From DATCMU01 sp036563245 (GTDB lineage Bacteria > Pseudomonadota > Alphaproteobacteria > Rhizobiales > Devosiaceae): a stretch of 64,000 bases of DNA. The stretch spans positions 1 to 64,000 of the forward strand of contig DATCMU010000009.1 in the NCBI GenBank assembly GCA_036563245.1, given 5' to 3'. Shown one piece after another: positions 6,536-15,869 of the stretch (the stretch's first letter is position 1; each line of letters opens with the position of its first letter). The position numbers were made by a program, and so were the translations under genes. Under the pieces are notes generated by a model. It ran no database searches. It saw only the letters and a program-made list of their open reading frames with translations, and was not told where the DNA came from.

Positions 6536-8872
6536 TCAGCCTCCGCTTTGCTCCACAAGGTCGAACCACTGGTCCTCGTCGATCACCTCGACGCCGAGTT
6601 GTTCGGCCTTGGCGCGTTTTGAACCCGCGCCAGGGCCAGCGACCACCAGATCGGTCTTTGCCGAGACCGAGCCCGCGACCTTCGCCCCAAGCCGCTCGGC
6701 CATCGCCTTGGCCTCGGTCCTGGTCATGCGTTCAAGGCTCCCGGTGAAAACCACCGTCTTGCCCGCCACCCGGCTGCCCTCCGAAACGGTCAATTCGTAG
6801 ACCTTCGGGTGCACTTCGGCCAGCAATGCGTCTAGCGCTGCAAGATTCCGTTCATTGCCAAAGAACGACGCGATCGATTGCACCACTGTCGGCCCGATGC
6901 CGTCGATGCCGTCCAGAACCTCGGTTTCGTGGACGTCACCGCCAGCGACGGCCTCGCCATTCTTCCGGAAAGCCTCGAAGGTGGAAAAACTGCGCGCCAG
7001 AAGGGCCGCTGTCGTCTCCCCGACATGGCGGATGCCGAGCGCGAAAATGAACCGGTCGAGTTCGGGTTCGCGCCGCGCGTCGATCGCGGCGAACAGCTTC
7101 TTCACCGATGTATCGCCGTAGCCTTCCAGATCCTTGAGTTTTTTCAGGGATTCGGCATCGCGGCGCGCCAGCGTGAAGATGTCGGCGGCGTGCGCGATCC
7201 GGCCTTCCTCGAAAAACTGGGTGACCTGCCGGTCGCCCAGCCCCTCGATGTCGAGCGCGTTGCGCGACACGAAATGCTTGAGTTGCTCGATGGCCTGCGC
7301 GGCGCAGACCAGTTCACCCGTGCAGCGCCTGACGGCGTCGAGCTTGCCGGTCTTTTCGTTGATCTCGCGTACCGCCTCCGAACCGCAAACCGGACAACGG
7401 TGCGGAAATTCGAACCTCGGCCGCGCCGCATGCCCTTCGTCCTCGACCACGCGCACGATCTGCGGGATCACGTCGCCGGCGCGTTGCACAACCACCGTAT
7501 CGCCCACCCGCACATCCTTGCGGGCAATCTCGTCCTCGTTGTGCAGGGTGGCATTGGTCACCACCACGCCCCCCACCGTGATCGGCTTGAGGCGGGCAAC
7601 CGGGGTCAGCGCACCGGTGCGCCCGACCTGGATATCGATGGCTTCAAGGACGGTCGTCGCCTGCTCGGCCGGGAACTTGTGGGCAATGGCCCAGCGGGGG
7701 GCGCGGGCGACGAACCCCCAGCGCTGCTGCAGGTCCAGCCGGTCGAGCTTGTAGACGACCCCGTCGATATCATAGTCCAGATGAGCCCGCTGGCCTTCGA
7801 TCATGCGGTAATGCGCCAGCATTTCATCCACCGATGTCGCGCGGATCATGAGGGGATTGATCTTGAACCCCCAGCCGGCGAAGGCCTGTATGGCCTCATA
7901 CTGCGTTCGCGCCGGCGGCGCCGAGGTCTCCCCCCAGGCATAGGCGAAGAACTTCAGGTTCCGGCTCGCGGTCACCTTCGGGTCGAGTTGGCGCAACGAG
8001 CCGGCCGCGGTATTGCGCGGATTGACATATTCGGGCCGCCCCTCCTCGCGCGCCCGTTCGTTGAGCCGTTCGAATTCCGCGTGGGTCATGTAGACCTCGC
8101 CGCGTATTTCGATGACCTCGGGCCAGCCCGATCCCTCCAGATGGTGCGGAATGTCGCTGATGGTGCGAAGGTTCTCGGTGATGTCCTCGCCCTCGTAACC
8201 ATCGCCGCGCGTCGCGCCGCGCACGAACTGCCCGTGCTCGTAGCGCAGGGACGCGCTGAGACCGTCGATCTTGGGTTCGGCGGTGAACACCAGCTCGAGC
8301 CCCTTTTCGCGCTCGAAGAACCGTCGCGCCCGTTCGACGAAATCGGCAACGTCCTCGTCGGAAAACGCGTTGGAAAGGCTGAGCATCGGCACGCCATGGG
8401 TGACCTTGGCGAAGCCTTCGGCGGGCCTAGAGCCAATAGCATCAAGCCTAGCTAGATAGGGGTGATAGACATCAACTCGACCAGCGCGAAAAACGTAATC
8501 AAAAAGACGTCTTATATCATCATATTGCGCATCCGTGAGAATTGGATGCGCATCTTGATAGTACGCCTTATCTGCACTTTCTAGTATTTTTAGCAATTCA
8601 TCTGTTATTCTACTCTTTCCTTTCAGCGCATTCAATAATACCATAAATAACTTTGCTTTTTTTACCGATCTACTAGACCCAATAAGTGGTTTGTGTACTT
8701 GGTCATATATCCACTCCAAATTCCCATTACTCAAAGCACCAAACAGCGCAACAACTGCTGATTTTTGCGACTGCGGAAAAACTGTTAGCCAATCGTCCGC
8801 GATTTGATTTATGTACTCCTGCCGCTGATGGTCTGAAAGCCCTGTTCTGGCTGGCAAATTTACCATTGTCAT
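6536..8872 (-). CDS. ligA: NAD-dependent DNA ligase with atypical extended N-terminus
   Basis: Seals nicks with NAD+ during replication and repair. Adenylation lysine is K201 in EPKIDG; the OB domain, a four-cysteine zinc finger (CPVCG...CTGELVC), helix-hairpin-helix repeats and a C-terminal BRCT domain (from about EGSRVAGKTVVFTG) are all present. At 778 residues it is roughly 85 longer than usual, all at the N-terminus. The first ~148 codons (8427-8872) are AT-rich with CTAG sites and unlike alphaproteobacterial LigA, yet the NMN-binding Ia motif survives as AYYQD..P..TDAQYD (103-117). Downstream codons switch abruptly to high GC at PAEGF. Start overlaps recN's stop (ATGA). The body is certain; the N-terminal segment looks acquired. 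Confidence 0.95.
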   Translation of the reverse strand: MTMVNLPARTGLSDHQRQEYINQIADDWLTVFPQSQKSAVVALFGALSNGNLEWIYDQVHKPLIGSSRSVKKAKLFMVLLNALKGKSRITDELLKILESADKAYYQDAHPILTDAQYDDIRRLFDYVFRAGRVDVYHPYLARLDAIGSRPAEGFAKVTHGVPMLSLSNAFSDEDVADFVERARRFFEREKGLELVFTAEPKIDGLSASLRYEHGQFVRGATRGDGYEGEDITENLRTISDIPHHLEGSGWPEVIEIRGEVYMTHAEFERLNERAREEGRPEYVNPRNTAAGSLRQLDPKVTASRNLKFFAYAWGETSAPPARTQYEAIQAFAGWGFKINPLMIRATSVDEMLAHYRMIEGQRAHLDYDIDGVVYKLDRLDLQQRWGFVARAPRWAIAHKFPAEQATTVLEAIDIQVGRTGALTPVARLKPITVGGVVVTNATLHNEDEIARKDVRVGDTVVVQRAGDVIPQIVRVVEDEGHAARPRFEFPHRCPVCGSEAVREINEKTGKLDAVRRCTGELVCAAQAIEQLKHFVSRNALDIEGLGDRQVTQFFEEGRIAHAADIFTLARRDAESLKKLKDLEGYGDTSVKKLFAAIDARREPELDRFIFALGIRHVGETTAALLARSFSTFEAFRKNGEAVAGGDVHETEVLDGIDGIGPTVVQSIASFFGNERNLAALDALLAEVHPKVYELTVSEGSRVAGKTVVFTGSLERMTRTEAKAMAERLGAKVAGSVSAKTDLVVAGPGAGSKRAKAEQLGVEVIDEDQWFDLVEQSGG

Positions 8873-10539
8873 TCCACCTCGGAAATCAGCCGCTGGGCCG
8901 CCGCGCGCGCCTCCTCGGTCACCGTCGCGCCCGCCAGCATCCGCGCCACCTCTTCCTGCCGGGCGGGCCCCTCGAGCGGACGCACGTGGGTGCGCACGAA
9001 CGCCCCTTCCTCCATTGCCTGCTTCTCGATCAGCAGGTGCGTCGAAGCGCGCGCCGCCACCTGTGGCGCATGGGTGACCGTGAGCACCTGCACCCTTTCC
9101 GCCAGCCGCCCCAGGCGCCGCCCGATGGCATCCGCCACCGCGCCGCCAACCCCGGTGTCGATCTCATCGAACACCAGAACCGGCGCCGACCCGCGATCGG
9201 CCAGCACCACCTTGAGCGCCAGAAGAAAGCGCGAGAGTTCGCCGCCCGAGGCCACCTTGAGCAGCGGGCCTGCCTGTGTGCCCGGATTGGTCTGCACATG
9301 AAAGGCGACCTGGTCGAACCCGGCCGCCGCCTCGCGCGTCTCGTCCACCTGCAAGTCGACAATGAACCGCGCCGCACCCAGCTTGAGATCCGGCAATTCC
9401 GCCCCAACCGCCTGCGACAATTCCTCGGCCGCGCGGGCGCGTGCGTCGCTCAGCGCCAGGGCCGCGGCTCGATACCCCGCCCGCGCCGCCTTCTCGGCCT
9501 CGACAAGTCCGGCGAGCGTCGCTTCCCCGCTTTGCAGCGCCTCCAGGTCCGCCTGGTAGCGCTGGAGCACGTCAGGCAACTGGTCGCACGCGACCTGGTG
9601 CTTGCGCGCTGCCGCCCGGAGCGCAAACAGCCGTTCCTCGGTTCGCTCGAGTTCGGCCGGATCGAAGGCCATTTCGCGCTTGAGGTCTTCGAGCGCCTCC
9701 GACGTCCGGTCAAGCGCGACAAGCGTGGTGTCGAGGGCATCGACGACCGGCTGGAAAATGCCGTCGCCGGTTTCGGACTTGCGCATCAGCCGCCGCAACA
9801 GCGCGGCGAGCGCCGGACCGGCCGCCGCGGGCCCGTTCAGCACTTCATCGGCATCGCGCACTTCCTCGGCGGCCCGTTCAAGTTGCATCAGGTGCTGGCG
9901 CCGCGCCGCAAGTTCTTCCTCCTCGCCGGCCTGGGGTGCCAGTTCCCCGAGTTCGGCCACCACGTGCCGGGCGTATTCCTCTTCCCTGGCCGCATTCTCG
10001 ACCCGGACGCGCTGCCGATCCAGTGCGATCTGCGCCTCGCGCAATGCCGAATGCGCGCCCTGGGTATCCAGAACCAGCGCCTCGTGTCCACCGAACGCAT
10101 CCAGCAATGCCCTGTGCGTGGCGGTATCCACCAGCGCGCGATCATCGTGTTGGCCATGGATCTCGACGACAAGCTCGCCGATCGCGCGCAACAGGCCGGC
10201 GGAAACCGGCTGATCGTTGACGAAGGCTCGGGTACGCCCATCGGCATACTGGATGCGCCTGAGGATGATTTCCTCGTCATCCTCGACCGCATTGTCCCGC
10301 AGCAGTTTGCGCGCCGGGTGCCGTTCGGGGAGATGCAGGATGGCGATCACCTGCCCGCTCTCGGCGCCAGCGCGTACCAGCGACTGGTCGCCGCGCCCGC
10401 CCAGCGCCAGCGTGAGGGCGTCGAGCAGGATCGATTTGCCCGCGCCCGTTTCCCCGGTCAACACGGTCATGCCGGTGTCGAAGCCAAGGTCGAGGTGATC
10501 GATCAGGACAATGTTGCGAACCGAAAGCGCGCTCAGCAT
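8869..10539 (-). CDS. recN: DNA repair protein RecN
   Basis: SMC-like ATPase that acts in double-strand-break repair by tethering DNA ends. Walker A is GETGAGKSILLDAL near residue 35; Walker B is LVFDEIDTGVGG near the C-terminus, with a signature GGELSRFLLAL before it and coiled-coil-forming Ala/Glu/Arg-rich stretches between. About 556 residues from the ATG at 10539 (MLSALSVRNIVLIDHL), which matches where RecN proteins begin; an upstream in-frame ATG at 10656 would add 39 unrelated residues. It follows bamD by 166 bases and overlaps ligA by four bases. Confidence 0.95.
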   Translation of the reverse strand: MLSALSVRNIVLIDHLDLGFDTGMTVLTGETGAGKSILLDALTLALGGRGDQSLVRAGAESGQVIAILHLPERHPARKLLRDNAVEDDEEIILRRIQYADGRTRAFVNDQPVSAGLLRAIGELVVEIHGQHDDRALVDTATHRALLDAFGGHEALVLDTQGAHSALREAQIALDRQRVRVENAAREEEYARHVVAELGELAPQAGEEEELAARRQHLMQLERAAEEVRDADEVLNGPAAAGPALAALLRRLMRKSETGDGIFQPVVDALDTTLVALDRTSEALEDLKREMAFDPAELERTEERLFALRAAARKHQVACDQLPDVLQRYQADLEALQSGEATLAGLVEAEKAARAGYRAAALALSDARARAAEELSQAVGAELPDLKLGAARFIVDLQVDETREAAAGFDQVAFHVQTNPGTQAGPLLKVASGGELSRFLLALKVVLADRGSAPVLVFDEIDTGVGGAVADAIGRRLGRLAERVQVLTVTHAPQVAARASTHLLIEKQAMEEGAFVRTHVRPLEGPARQEEVARMLAGATVTEEARAAAQRLISEVE

Positions 10540-10705
10540 TTCACCGTGTGCCCCGAATCCGCATGCCGGACCGGCGCTGCGGGAATTCCGTTCGGCAAAG
10601 CATGCACAAACTGCACCCACTCGCCAAGCCGAATGCGCACCGGCGCGACGCAACATTCCCTCAGGACAGGGAATGCGCCGCCGGCGACGCCATCAGCGAG
10701 GCCGT

Positions 10706-11557
10706 TCAGATGCTCGAAGTGCCGCCGGCCGCCTGGGTCATCCAGTTGTCGCCGGCCACCTGCGGCGTCAACCCCTGCTGCTTGAGCAGGTTGAAGGCGT
10801 CCTTGTACCAGGTACCCGAGGGGTAATTGTGCCCCAGCACCGCCGCCGCGGTCTCAGCCTCGTTCACAAGGCCAAGCGCCAGATAGGATTCGGTGAGGCG
10901 GAACAGTGCTTCCTCGATATGCGAGGTGGTCTGGTAGTTCTCCACGACATTGCGGAAGCGGTTGATCGCGGCGACATACTTGCCATTGCCCTCGTAATAG
11001 CGCCCGACCGACATTTCCTTGCCCGCAAGCTGGTCATAGGCCAGAGCCATCTTGTCCTTGGCATCCGGGACATATTTCGAATCCGGATAGGACGAGATCA
11101 GGAGCTTGAAGGTGTCGATGGTGTCCTGCGCCAACTGCTGGTCGCGGGTGATATCCTTGATCTGGGCAAAGGATGACGAGCCCTTGAGATAGATCACGTA
11201 GGGCACTTCGGGGGACGAGGGATACAGCGCGGTATAGCGATCGGCCGCCAGGATGGCGTCGCTATACTTGCCGATGCGGAAATTGGCATAGACCGTCATC
11301 AGCTTGGCTTTTTCGGCATATTCCGAATACGGATGCTGGCGCTCGAGCTTGGCGAGCGTCGCAATCGCCGTGTTGTAGCGGCTTTCGTCCATGTTCTTGA
11401 GGGCGGTCTGATAGAGCGTGTCGGGCGGAATGATTTCTTCTTCCACGATCTTTTGCGGCCCGAACAGCGAGCAGCCAGCCAGTGCGGCAAACACGACCAC
11501 AACCGCGACCGCGCGCGCGGCACGCCCCGTGACTCCGGCGAATGCGTTCAATTTCAC
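10706..11557 (-). CDS. bamD: Outer membrane protein assembly factor BamD
   Basis: Lipoprotein of the BAM complex that inserts beta-barrel proteins into the outer membrane. 283 residues with a signal peptide ending in a lipobox LAGC (lipidated C29), then TPR-like helices beginning PPDTLYQTALKNMDESRYNTAIATL. The QHPYSEYAEKA and DSKYVPDAKDKM segments are family hallmarks. It sits between lpxC and recN, the usual alphaproteobacterial place, linking outer-membrane biogenesis to the division cluster. Confidence 0.95.
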   Translation of the reverse strand: MKLNAFAGVTGRAARAVAVVVVFAALAGCSLFGPQKIVEEEIIPPDTLYQTALKNMDESRYNTAIATLAKLERQHPYSEYAEKAKLMTVYANFRIGKYSDAILAADRYTALYPSSPEVPYVIYLKGSSSFAQIKDITRDQQLAQDTIDTFKLLISSYPDSKYVPDAKDKMALAYDQLAGKEMSVGRYYEGNGKYVAAINRFRNVVENYQTTSHIEEALFRLTESYLALGLVNEAETAAAVLGHNYPSGTWYKDAFNLLKQQGLTPQVAGDNWMTQAAGGTSSI

Positions 11558-11637
11558 GACCTGATCCGTCCTGTTCCGCGCTGCGCGATAGCGAGCGGCC
11601 TAATGTTCAATTCCATCAAAACTGTGGCGTCGGATTG

Positions 11638-12594
11638 TTACCCGACGGACCGCAGATAGGAAGCAACTTCCAGACCCTCCGGAAAATCGTCGAGTTCATC
11701 GAACACCAGCGGAAGCTCTTCCGCCGATACGATCTCATAATTTGCCGGACTGGCAAACAGGCCGCTGAGCACAAGCGCGTTAAGGCCATGCCCGCCCTTG
11801 TAGGAACGGAAACGCCCGTAGATCGGCTTGCCGGCAAGGGCAAGGTCGCCCACCGCATCGAGCAGCTTGTGGCGCACGAACTCGTCTTCGTAGCGCAGCC
11901 CCCCAGGATTGAGGATCTCGTCATTGTCGACCGCGATGGAATTTTCCAGCGACGACCCAAGCGCGAACCCGGCCTGCCGGAGGATCTTTGCGTCGCGCAC
12001 GAACCCGAAGGTCCGGGCGCTCGAGACATCTTCATAGTACCGGCGCGGCGTCCAGTCGAAGATCATGCGCTCACGACCGATCACCTGGCTGTCGAAGTCG
12101 ATCTCGATATCGAGGGCGCGCCCGTTATAGGGCTCCAGCGCGGCGAAGGCATCGTTGTTGCGCACAGTAACCGCGCGCTTGACCTTGATGAACTGGCGCA
12201 TCGAGGGCAGCACGCGCAATCCCGCCGAAATGATCGCCTCGCAGAACGGCTGCGCCGATCCATCGAGAATCGGGAACTCTGCGCCGTTCACCGTCATGAG
12301 CACATTATCGACGCCAAGTCCGCTCAGGGCGGAAAGCACATGCTCGATGGTGGCGACACTGGCCGATTCGCCCAGATCGATCGTGGTGCACAGCGTGGTG
12401 CGCGCGACCCGGGAAAAATGGATGTCCACCGGTCCCACCCGCTGGCCGTCGTCGAGCACACGTACGATGCGATATCCAGTATCCGGCGGAGCCGGCTCAA
12501 GCGTCAGGGTTACCGGTTGCGCACCATGGACCCCGAAACCGCCGAATTCGATCGGCGCGGCCAGCGTCGTCTGCCGGGCGGATATTTTTTGCAT
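11638..12594 (-). CDS. lpxC: UDP-3-O-acyl-N-acetylglucosamine deacetylase
   Basis: Zinc enzyme catalysing the committed step of lipid A synthesis. 318 residues from the ATG at 12594 (MQKISARQTTL); a longer frame to 12681 runs through the ftsZ terminator region and is rejected. Zinc and catalytic residues are visible in TIEHVLSALSGLGVDN, HKLLDAVGDLAL and GGHGLNALVL. It closes the dcw cluster after ftsZ, a standard alphaproteobacterial arrangement that couples envelope growth with division. It is separated from ftsZ by a probable terminator, so it may have its own promoter. Confidence 0.95.
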   Translation of the reverse strand: MQKISARQTTLAAPIEFGGFGVHGAQPVTLTLEPAPPDTGYRIVRVLDDGQRVGPVDIHFSRVARTTLCTTIDLGESASVATIEHVLSALSGLGVDNVLMTVNGAEFPILDGSAQPFCEAIISAGLRVLPSMRQFIKVKRAVTVRNNDAFAALEPYNGRALDIEIDFDSQVIGRERMIFDWTPRRYYEDVSSARTFGFVRDAKILRQAGFALGSSLENSIAVDNDEILNPGGLRYEDEFVRHKLLDAVGDLALAGKPIYGRFRSYKGGHGLNALVLSGLFASPANYEIVSAEELPLVFDELDDFPEGLEVASYLRSVG

Positions 12595-12644
12595 ATGTGG
12601 TCGCCCTCCGAGCCGGCCAGTTACACTCGTCGCCCTCCATAGCG

Positions 12645-12676
12645 AAAAAAAACCCGGCGCAAAAGCCGCGCCGGGC
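12645..12676 (-). terminator. Rho-independent terminator after ftsZ
   Basis: Read on the - strand: stem CCCGGCGC and GCGCCGGG around a GGCTTTT loop, followed by eight T residues. It lies 27 bases past the ftsZ stop and 51 bases before lpxC, so it should separate most cluster transcripts from lpxC. Confidence 0.85.
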
Positions 12677-12702
12677 AACACTTGGGGAGGAAATCGCGAT
12701 TC

Positions 12703-14355
12703 TTAGCCGTGTTTGCGCAAAAATGCCGGGATTTCGATGTGGTCCCTGCCCGTCGGCCGCGCCGGCTGGCGGCCCTGCGGGTCGAGCTGGCCTGCCGCAC
12801 CTTCGCTTGCGGGCCGGCGCTGCATCCCCGACTCGATGGCGCTGCGCGCCGCTGCATCGTCGGAAATCTGGCTGCGCGGCTGGGGCGCGGCCTGCGGCTC
12901 GCGCCGTTCGGGCTCCACGGCCTCGTCCTTGATATGCAGGCCCACATTCGAGGCCAGGCGCTTGAACAGTGCCCGGGCATTGCGCGGCTCGGCGTCCGGG
13001 GCCTGCGCGGATGTCTCGAGCTTCTGGCGGGCAACCGCGGGCAGTTCCTCGGTGCGCGGCATGCGACGTTGCGCCGCCGGCCTCTCGGCATTGTTCGGCA
13101 CATAGGCGCGCGGCATCGGCGCCTCGCGCACCGGCTCGGGCTGGTCATAGTCCTCGTGCGCGTTGGCGGAGGGTATGTAGCGCTCGACGGTAACGCCGTC
13201 GTCCTCGTCGGCGTGGCCGGCATCATGCTTGTTGCTGATCGCCTCGGCGACCGCAGCCTCGACCTGATTCTCGAACTCGGCCAGAGCCGGCGCCGCCACC
13301 TGCTCCTGCCGGGGCTCCGCCGCCGGGGCCCGCTTCACCGAAATCGCGCGTGCCGCGTTCGGCTTTACCGGCTCCATGGCCTGGACCATGGTCGGTTCCG
13401 TGCCGGTCGCCACCACGGAGACGCGGATCTCGCCCTCAAGCGTATCGTCGAACGTCGCGCCCAGGATGATATTGGCTTCCGGATCGACCTCCTCGCGGAT
13501 TCGGCTCGCCGCCTCGTCCACTTCGTAAAGGGTCAGGTCACGTCCGCCGGTGATCGATATGAGCAGGCCGCGCGCGCCCTGCATCGAGACATCGTCCAGA
13601 AGCGGATTGGCAATCGCGGCCTCGGCGGCGTGGCGGGCACGATCCTCGCCCGACGCCTCGCCCGTGCCCATCATCGCCTTGCCCATGCCGCGCATGACGG
13701 CGCGCACGTCTGCAAAGTCGAGATTGATCAGGCCTTCCTTGACCATGAGGTTGGTGATGCAACCCACGCCGGAGAACAGCACCTGATCGGCCAGCGCGAA
13801 CGCGTCGGCAAAGGTCGTCTTCTCGTTGGCCACCCGGAAAAGATTCTGGTTGGGAATGACGATCAGCGTGTCAACGTGGCGATGCAGCTCGTCGATCCCG
13901 TCTTCGGCGAGGCGCGCCCGGCGATGTCCCTCGAACTGGAACGGCTTGGTCACCACGCCAACGGTCAGGATCCCCTGCTCGCGCGCTGCCCGCGCCACGA
14001 CCGGCGCCGCACCGGTACCGGTGCCGCCGCCCATGCCCGCGGTGATGAACACCATGTGCGAGCCGGAGAGGTGATCGTTGATTTCGTCGAAACTCTCTTC
14101 GGCGGCTGCCCGTCCCACTTCCGGGTGCGAACCGGCCCCGAGGCCTTCGGTCACGCCCACGCCGAGCTGGATGATCCGCTCCGCCTTGGACAGCGCCAGT
14201 GCCTGCGCGTCGGTATTGGCGACCACGAAATCGACCCCGTCCAGGCCGGAAGAGATCATGTTGTTGACGGCATTACCGCCAGCGCCACCGACCCCAAATA
14301 CGGTGATGCGGGGTTTGAGTTCCTGAATGTCCGGGATCTTCAAGTTGATGGTCAT
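12703..14355 (-). CDS. ftsZ: Cell division protein FtsZ
   Basis: Tubulin-like GTPase that forms the Z ring. The N-terminal GGAGGNAVNNMI loop and the tubulin signature GGGTGTGAAPVVA (about 110-120) bind GTP. After the roughly 320-residue core comes an unusually long Pro/Ala/Arg-rich linker, typical of Hyphomicrobiales FtsZ, ending in the conserved peptide EIPAFLRKHG that docks FtsA and other partners. About 550 residues. The ATG at 14355 (MTINLKIPDI) is preferred to one four codons upstream because homologues start MTINL. Downstream of ftsA by 198 bases; a terminator follows. Confidence 0.96.
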   Translation of the reverse strand: MTINLKIPDIQELKPRITVFGVGGAGGNAVNNMISSGLDGVDFVVANTDAQALALSKAERIIQLGVGVTEGLGAGSHPEVGRAAAEESFDEINDHLSGSHMVFITAGMGGGTGTGAAPVVARAAREQGILTVGVVTKPFQFEGHRRARLAEDGIDELHRHVDTLIVIPNQNLFRVANEKTTFADAFALADQVLFSGVGCITNLMVKEGLINLDFADVRAVMRGMGKAMMGTGEASGEDRARHAAEAAIANPLLDDVSMQGARGLLISITGGRDLTLYEVDEAASRIREEVDPEANIILGATFDDTLEGEIRVSVVATGTEPTMVQAMEPVKPNAARAISVKRAPAAEPRQEQVAAPALAEFENQVEAAVAEAISNKHDAGHADEDDGVTVERYIPSANAHEDYDQPEPVREAPMPRAYVPNNAERPAAQRRMPRTEELPAVARQKLETSAQAPDAEPRNARALFKRLASNVGLHIKDEAVEPERREPQAAPQPRSQISDDAAARSAIESGMQRRPASEGAAGQLDPQGRQPARPTGRDHIEIPAFLRKHG

Positions 14356-14552
14356 CGCTGGCCCCATTCTGGTGTCTGGGGTCAGATTTAGCGCCGAAAT
14401 CGTTAACCCAACCCTAACAAATCGACCATTTCCGTTAACTTTCTGGCAGTTTGCGAGAGATGCGCAAGCTGCGATTACCCTCTGTTAAGCATAACCGCCT
14501 GACCCGCGCGAACGGATGGATGGGTTACATCCCAATGGGTTGCGGCGAAGAG

Positions 14553-15869
14553 TTAAAAGCTCGTGCGAATCCAGTTGCCGATGCGCGAGAAATACCCGTC
14601 GGTTCCTGTGAGCCGGCTGGTGGTCCTGGGTTCGGCATATTCCTGACCGCAGACCTGCGGGTAAACCAGCATTCCCGCGACGGCGGAAAAGGCGGGGCCC
14701 TTGGCGACTTCGGGCAGGCCGGAAACGCCCATCGGCCGCCCGGCACGCACGTTGCGCGCAAGGATCCGCCGTGCCATTTCCGGGAGTCCGGTGAGATCGC
14801 TCCCCCCACCCGTGATCACGAATCGCCGCCCGCATACATCCATCATGCCCGTGGCCTGCATGCGGTCGCGCACCGCGGTCAGGATTTCCTCGACGCGCGG
14901 GCGGATGATGCGGGTCAGGGTGGAGCGCGGCACCTGATTGGGCACCTCGTCCGGTTCGGCCCCGACCGGCACGATGGGAATGAGTTCGCGCTCGTCCAGC
15001 TGTCCGGGCAGCACGCTGCCATAGAAGGTCTTGAGCCGTTCGGCGTCCGCGATGGAAATGGAGAGCTGCCGGGCCAGGTCGAGCGTCAGATGGTGTCCGC
15101 CGATGGCGATGGCGTCCGCGTAGACCAGGCGCCCCTCGTTGAACACCGAGACGGTGGTGGTTGCGCCGCCGAAATCGACCAGCGCTACGCCAAGTTGCGC
15201 TTCGTCATCGACCAATGTGGCCAGGCCGGACGCATAGGGAGTGGCGACCAGCGCTTCCACCTGCAGGTGGCACCGGTTCAGCGCCAGTTCCAGGTTGCGC
15301 ATGGAAAGGGTTTCCGCGCTCACCACCGCGACATCGACGCCGAGCTTTTCACCAACCATGCCCAGCGGGTCGCGGATGCCGCGATGCCCGTCGAGCGAGA
15401 AGCCGATGGGCAGCGCGTGCACGATCGACCGCTCGGGCCTCACGCTGCGCTCGTTGACGGCCCGGAGCACACGCGCCAGGTCCGCGGGTTCGACTTCGTG
15501 GCCATCGAGCGAGACATTGGCCGAGAAAGTCTCCGAGCCAAGCCGCCCGGCGGTGACATTGACCAAGACCGATTCCACGGTGATGCCCGCGGCCCGCTCC
15601 GCCACCCCCACCACGGAGCGCACCGATTGCTCGACCTTGTCGAGATCGGTAACCACACCGCTCTTGACCCCGGCCGCGGGGCCGTAGCCGAAGCCGATGA
15701 CCTCGGCGGTATGGGTCCGGCCCTTGAGTGCACGGCCTTCTGGGCGCGGGGTGAGCCGCGCAATCACGCAACAGGTCTTGGTCGATCCGATATCGAGCAC
15801 CGAGACAAGCGCGGGCTTGCCCGGCAGGGCGGGCTTGAGACGGGCCGTCATCGCGTCGGTCATCATCAT
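14553..15869 (-). CDS. ftsA: Cell division protein FtsA
   Basis: Actin-like ATPase that anchors FtsZ to the membrane. 438 residues; the phosphate-1 loop is SVLDIGSTKTCCVIA, phosphate-2 is ALVDFGGATTTVSVF, and the adenosine motif is FVITGGGSDLTGLPE. The C-terminus ends in an amphipathic GNWIRTSF helix suited to membrane binding. Start codon ATG at 15869 overlaps the ftsQ stop by four bases. The 198-base gap before ftsZ may hold an ftsZ promoter. Confidence 0.95.
   Translation of the reverse strand: MMMTDAMTARLKPALPGKPALVSVLDIGSTKTCCVIARLTPRPEGRALKGRTHTAEVIGFGYGPAAGVKSGVVTDLDKVEQSVRSVVGVAERAAGITVESVLVNVTAGRLGSETFSANVSLDGHEVEPADLARVLRAVNERSVRPERSIVHALPIGFSLDGHRGIRDPLGMVGEKLGVDVAVVSAETLSMRNLELALNRCHLQVEALVATPYASGLATLVDDEAQLGVALVDFGGATTTVSVFNEGRLVYADAIAIGGHHLTLDLARQLSISIADAERLKTFYGSVLPGQLDERELIPIVPVGAEPDEVPNQVPRSTLTRIIRPRVEEILTAVRDRMQATGMMDVCGRRFVITGGGSDLTGLPEMARRILARNVRAGRPMGVSGLPEVAKGPAFSAVAGMLVYPQVCGQEYAEPRTTSRLTGTDGYFSRIGNWIRTSF

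Noticed and set aside
11542..12642. 366-residue + strand frame over lpxC
   Set aside because: Antisense to lpxC, whose zinc and catalytic motifs are intact; composition is that of a shadow frame.
14368..14552. Possible missing small gene between ftsA and ftsZ
   Set aside because: No frame with a start and ribosome site; more likely a promoter or leader region for ftsZ.
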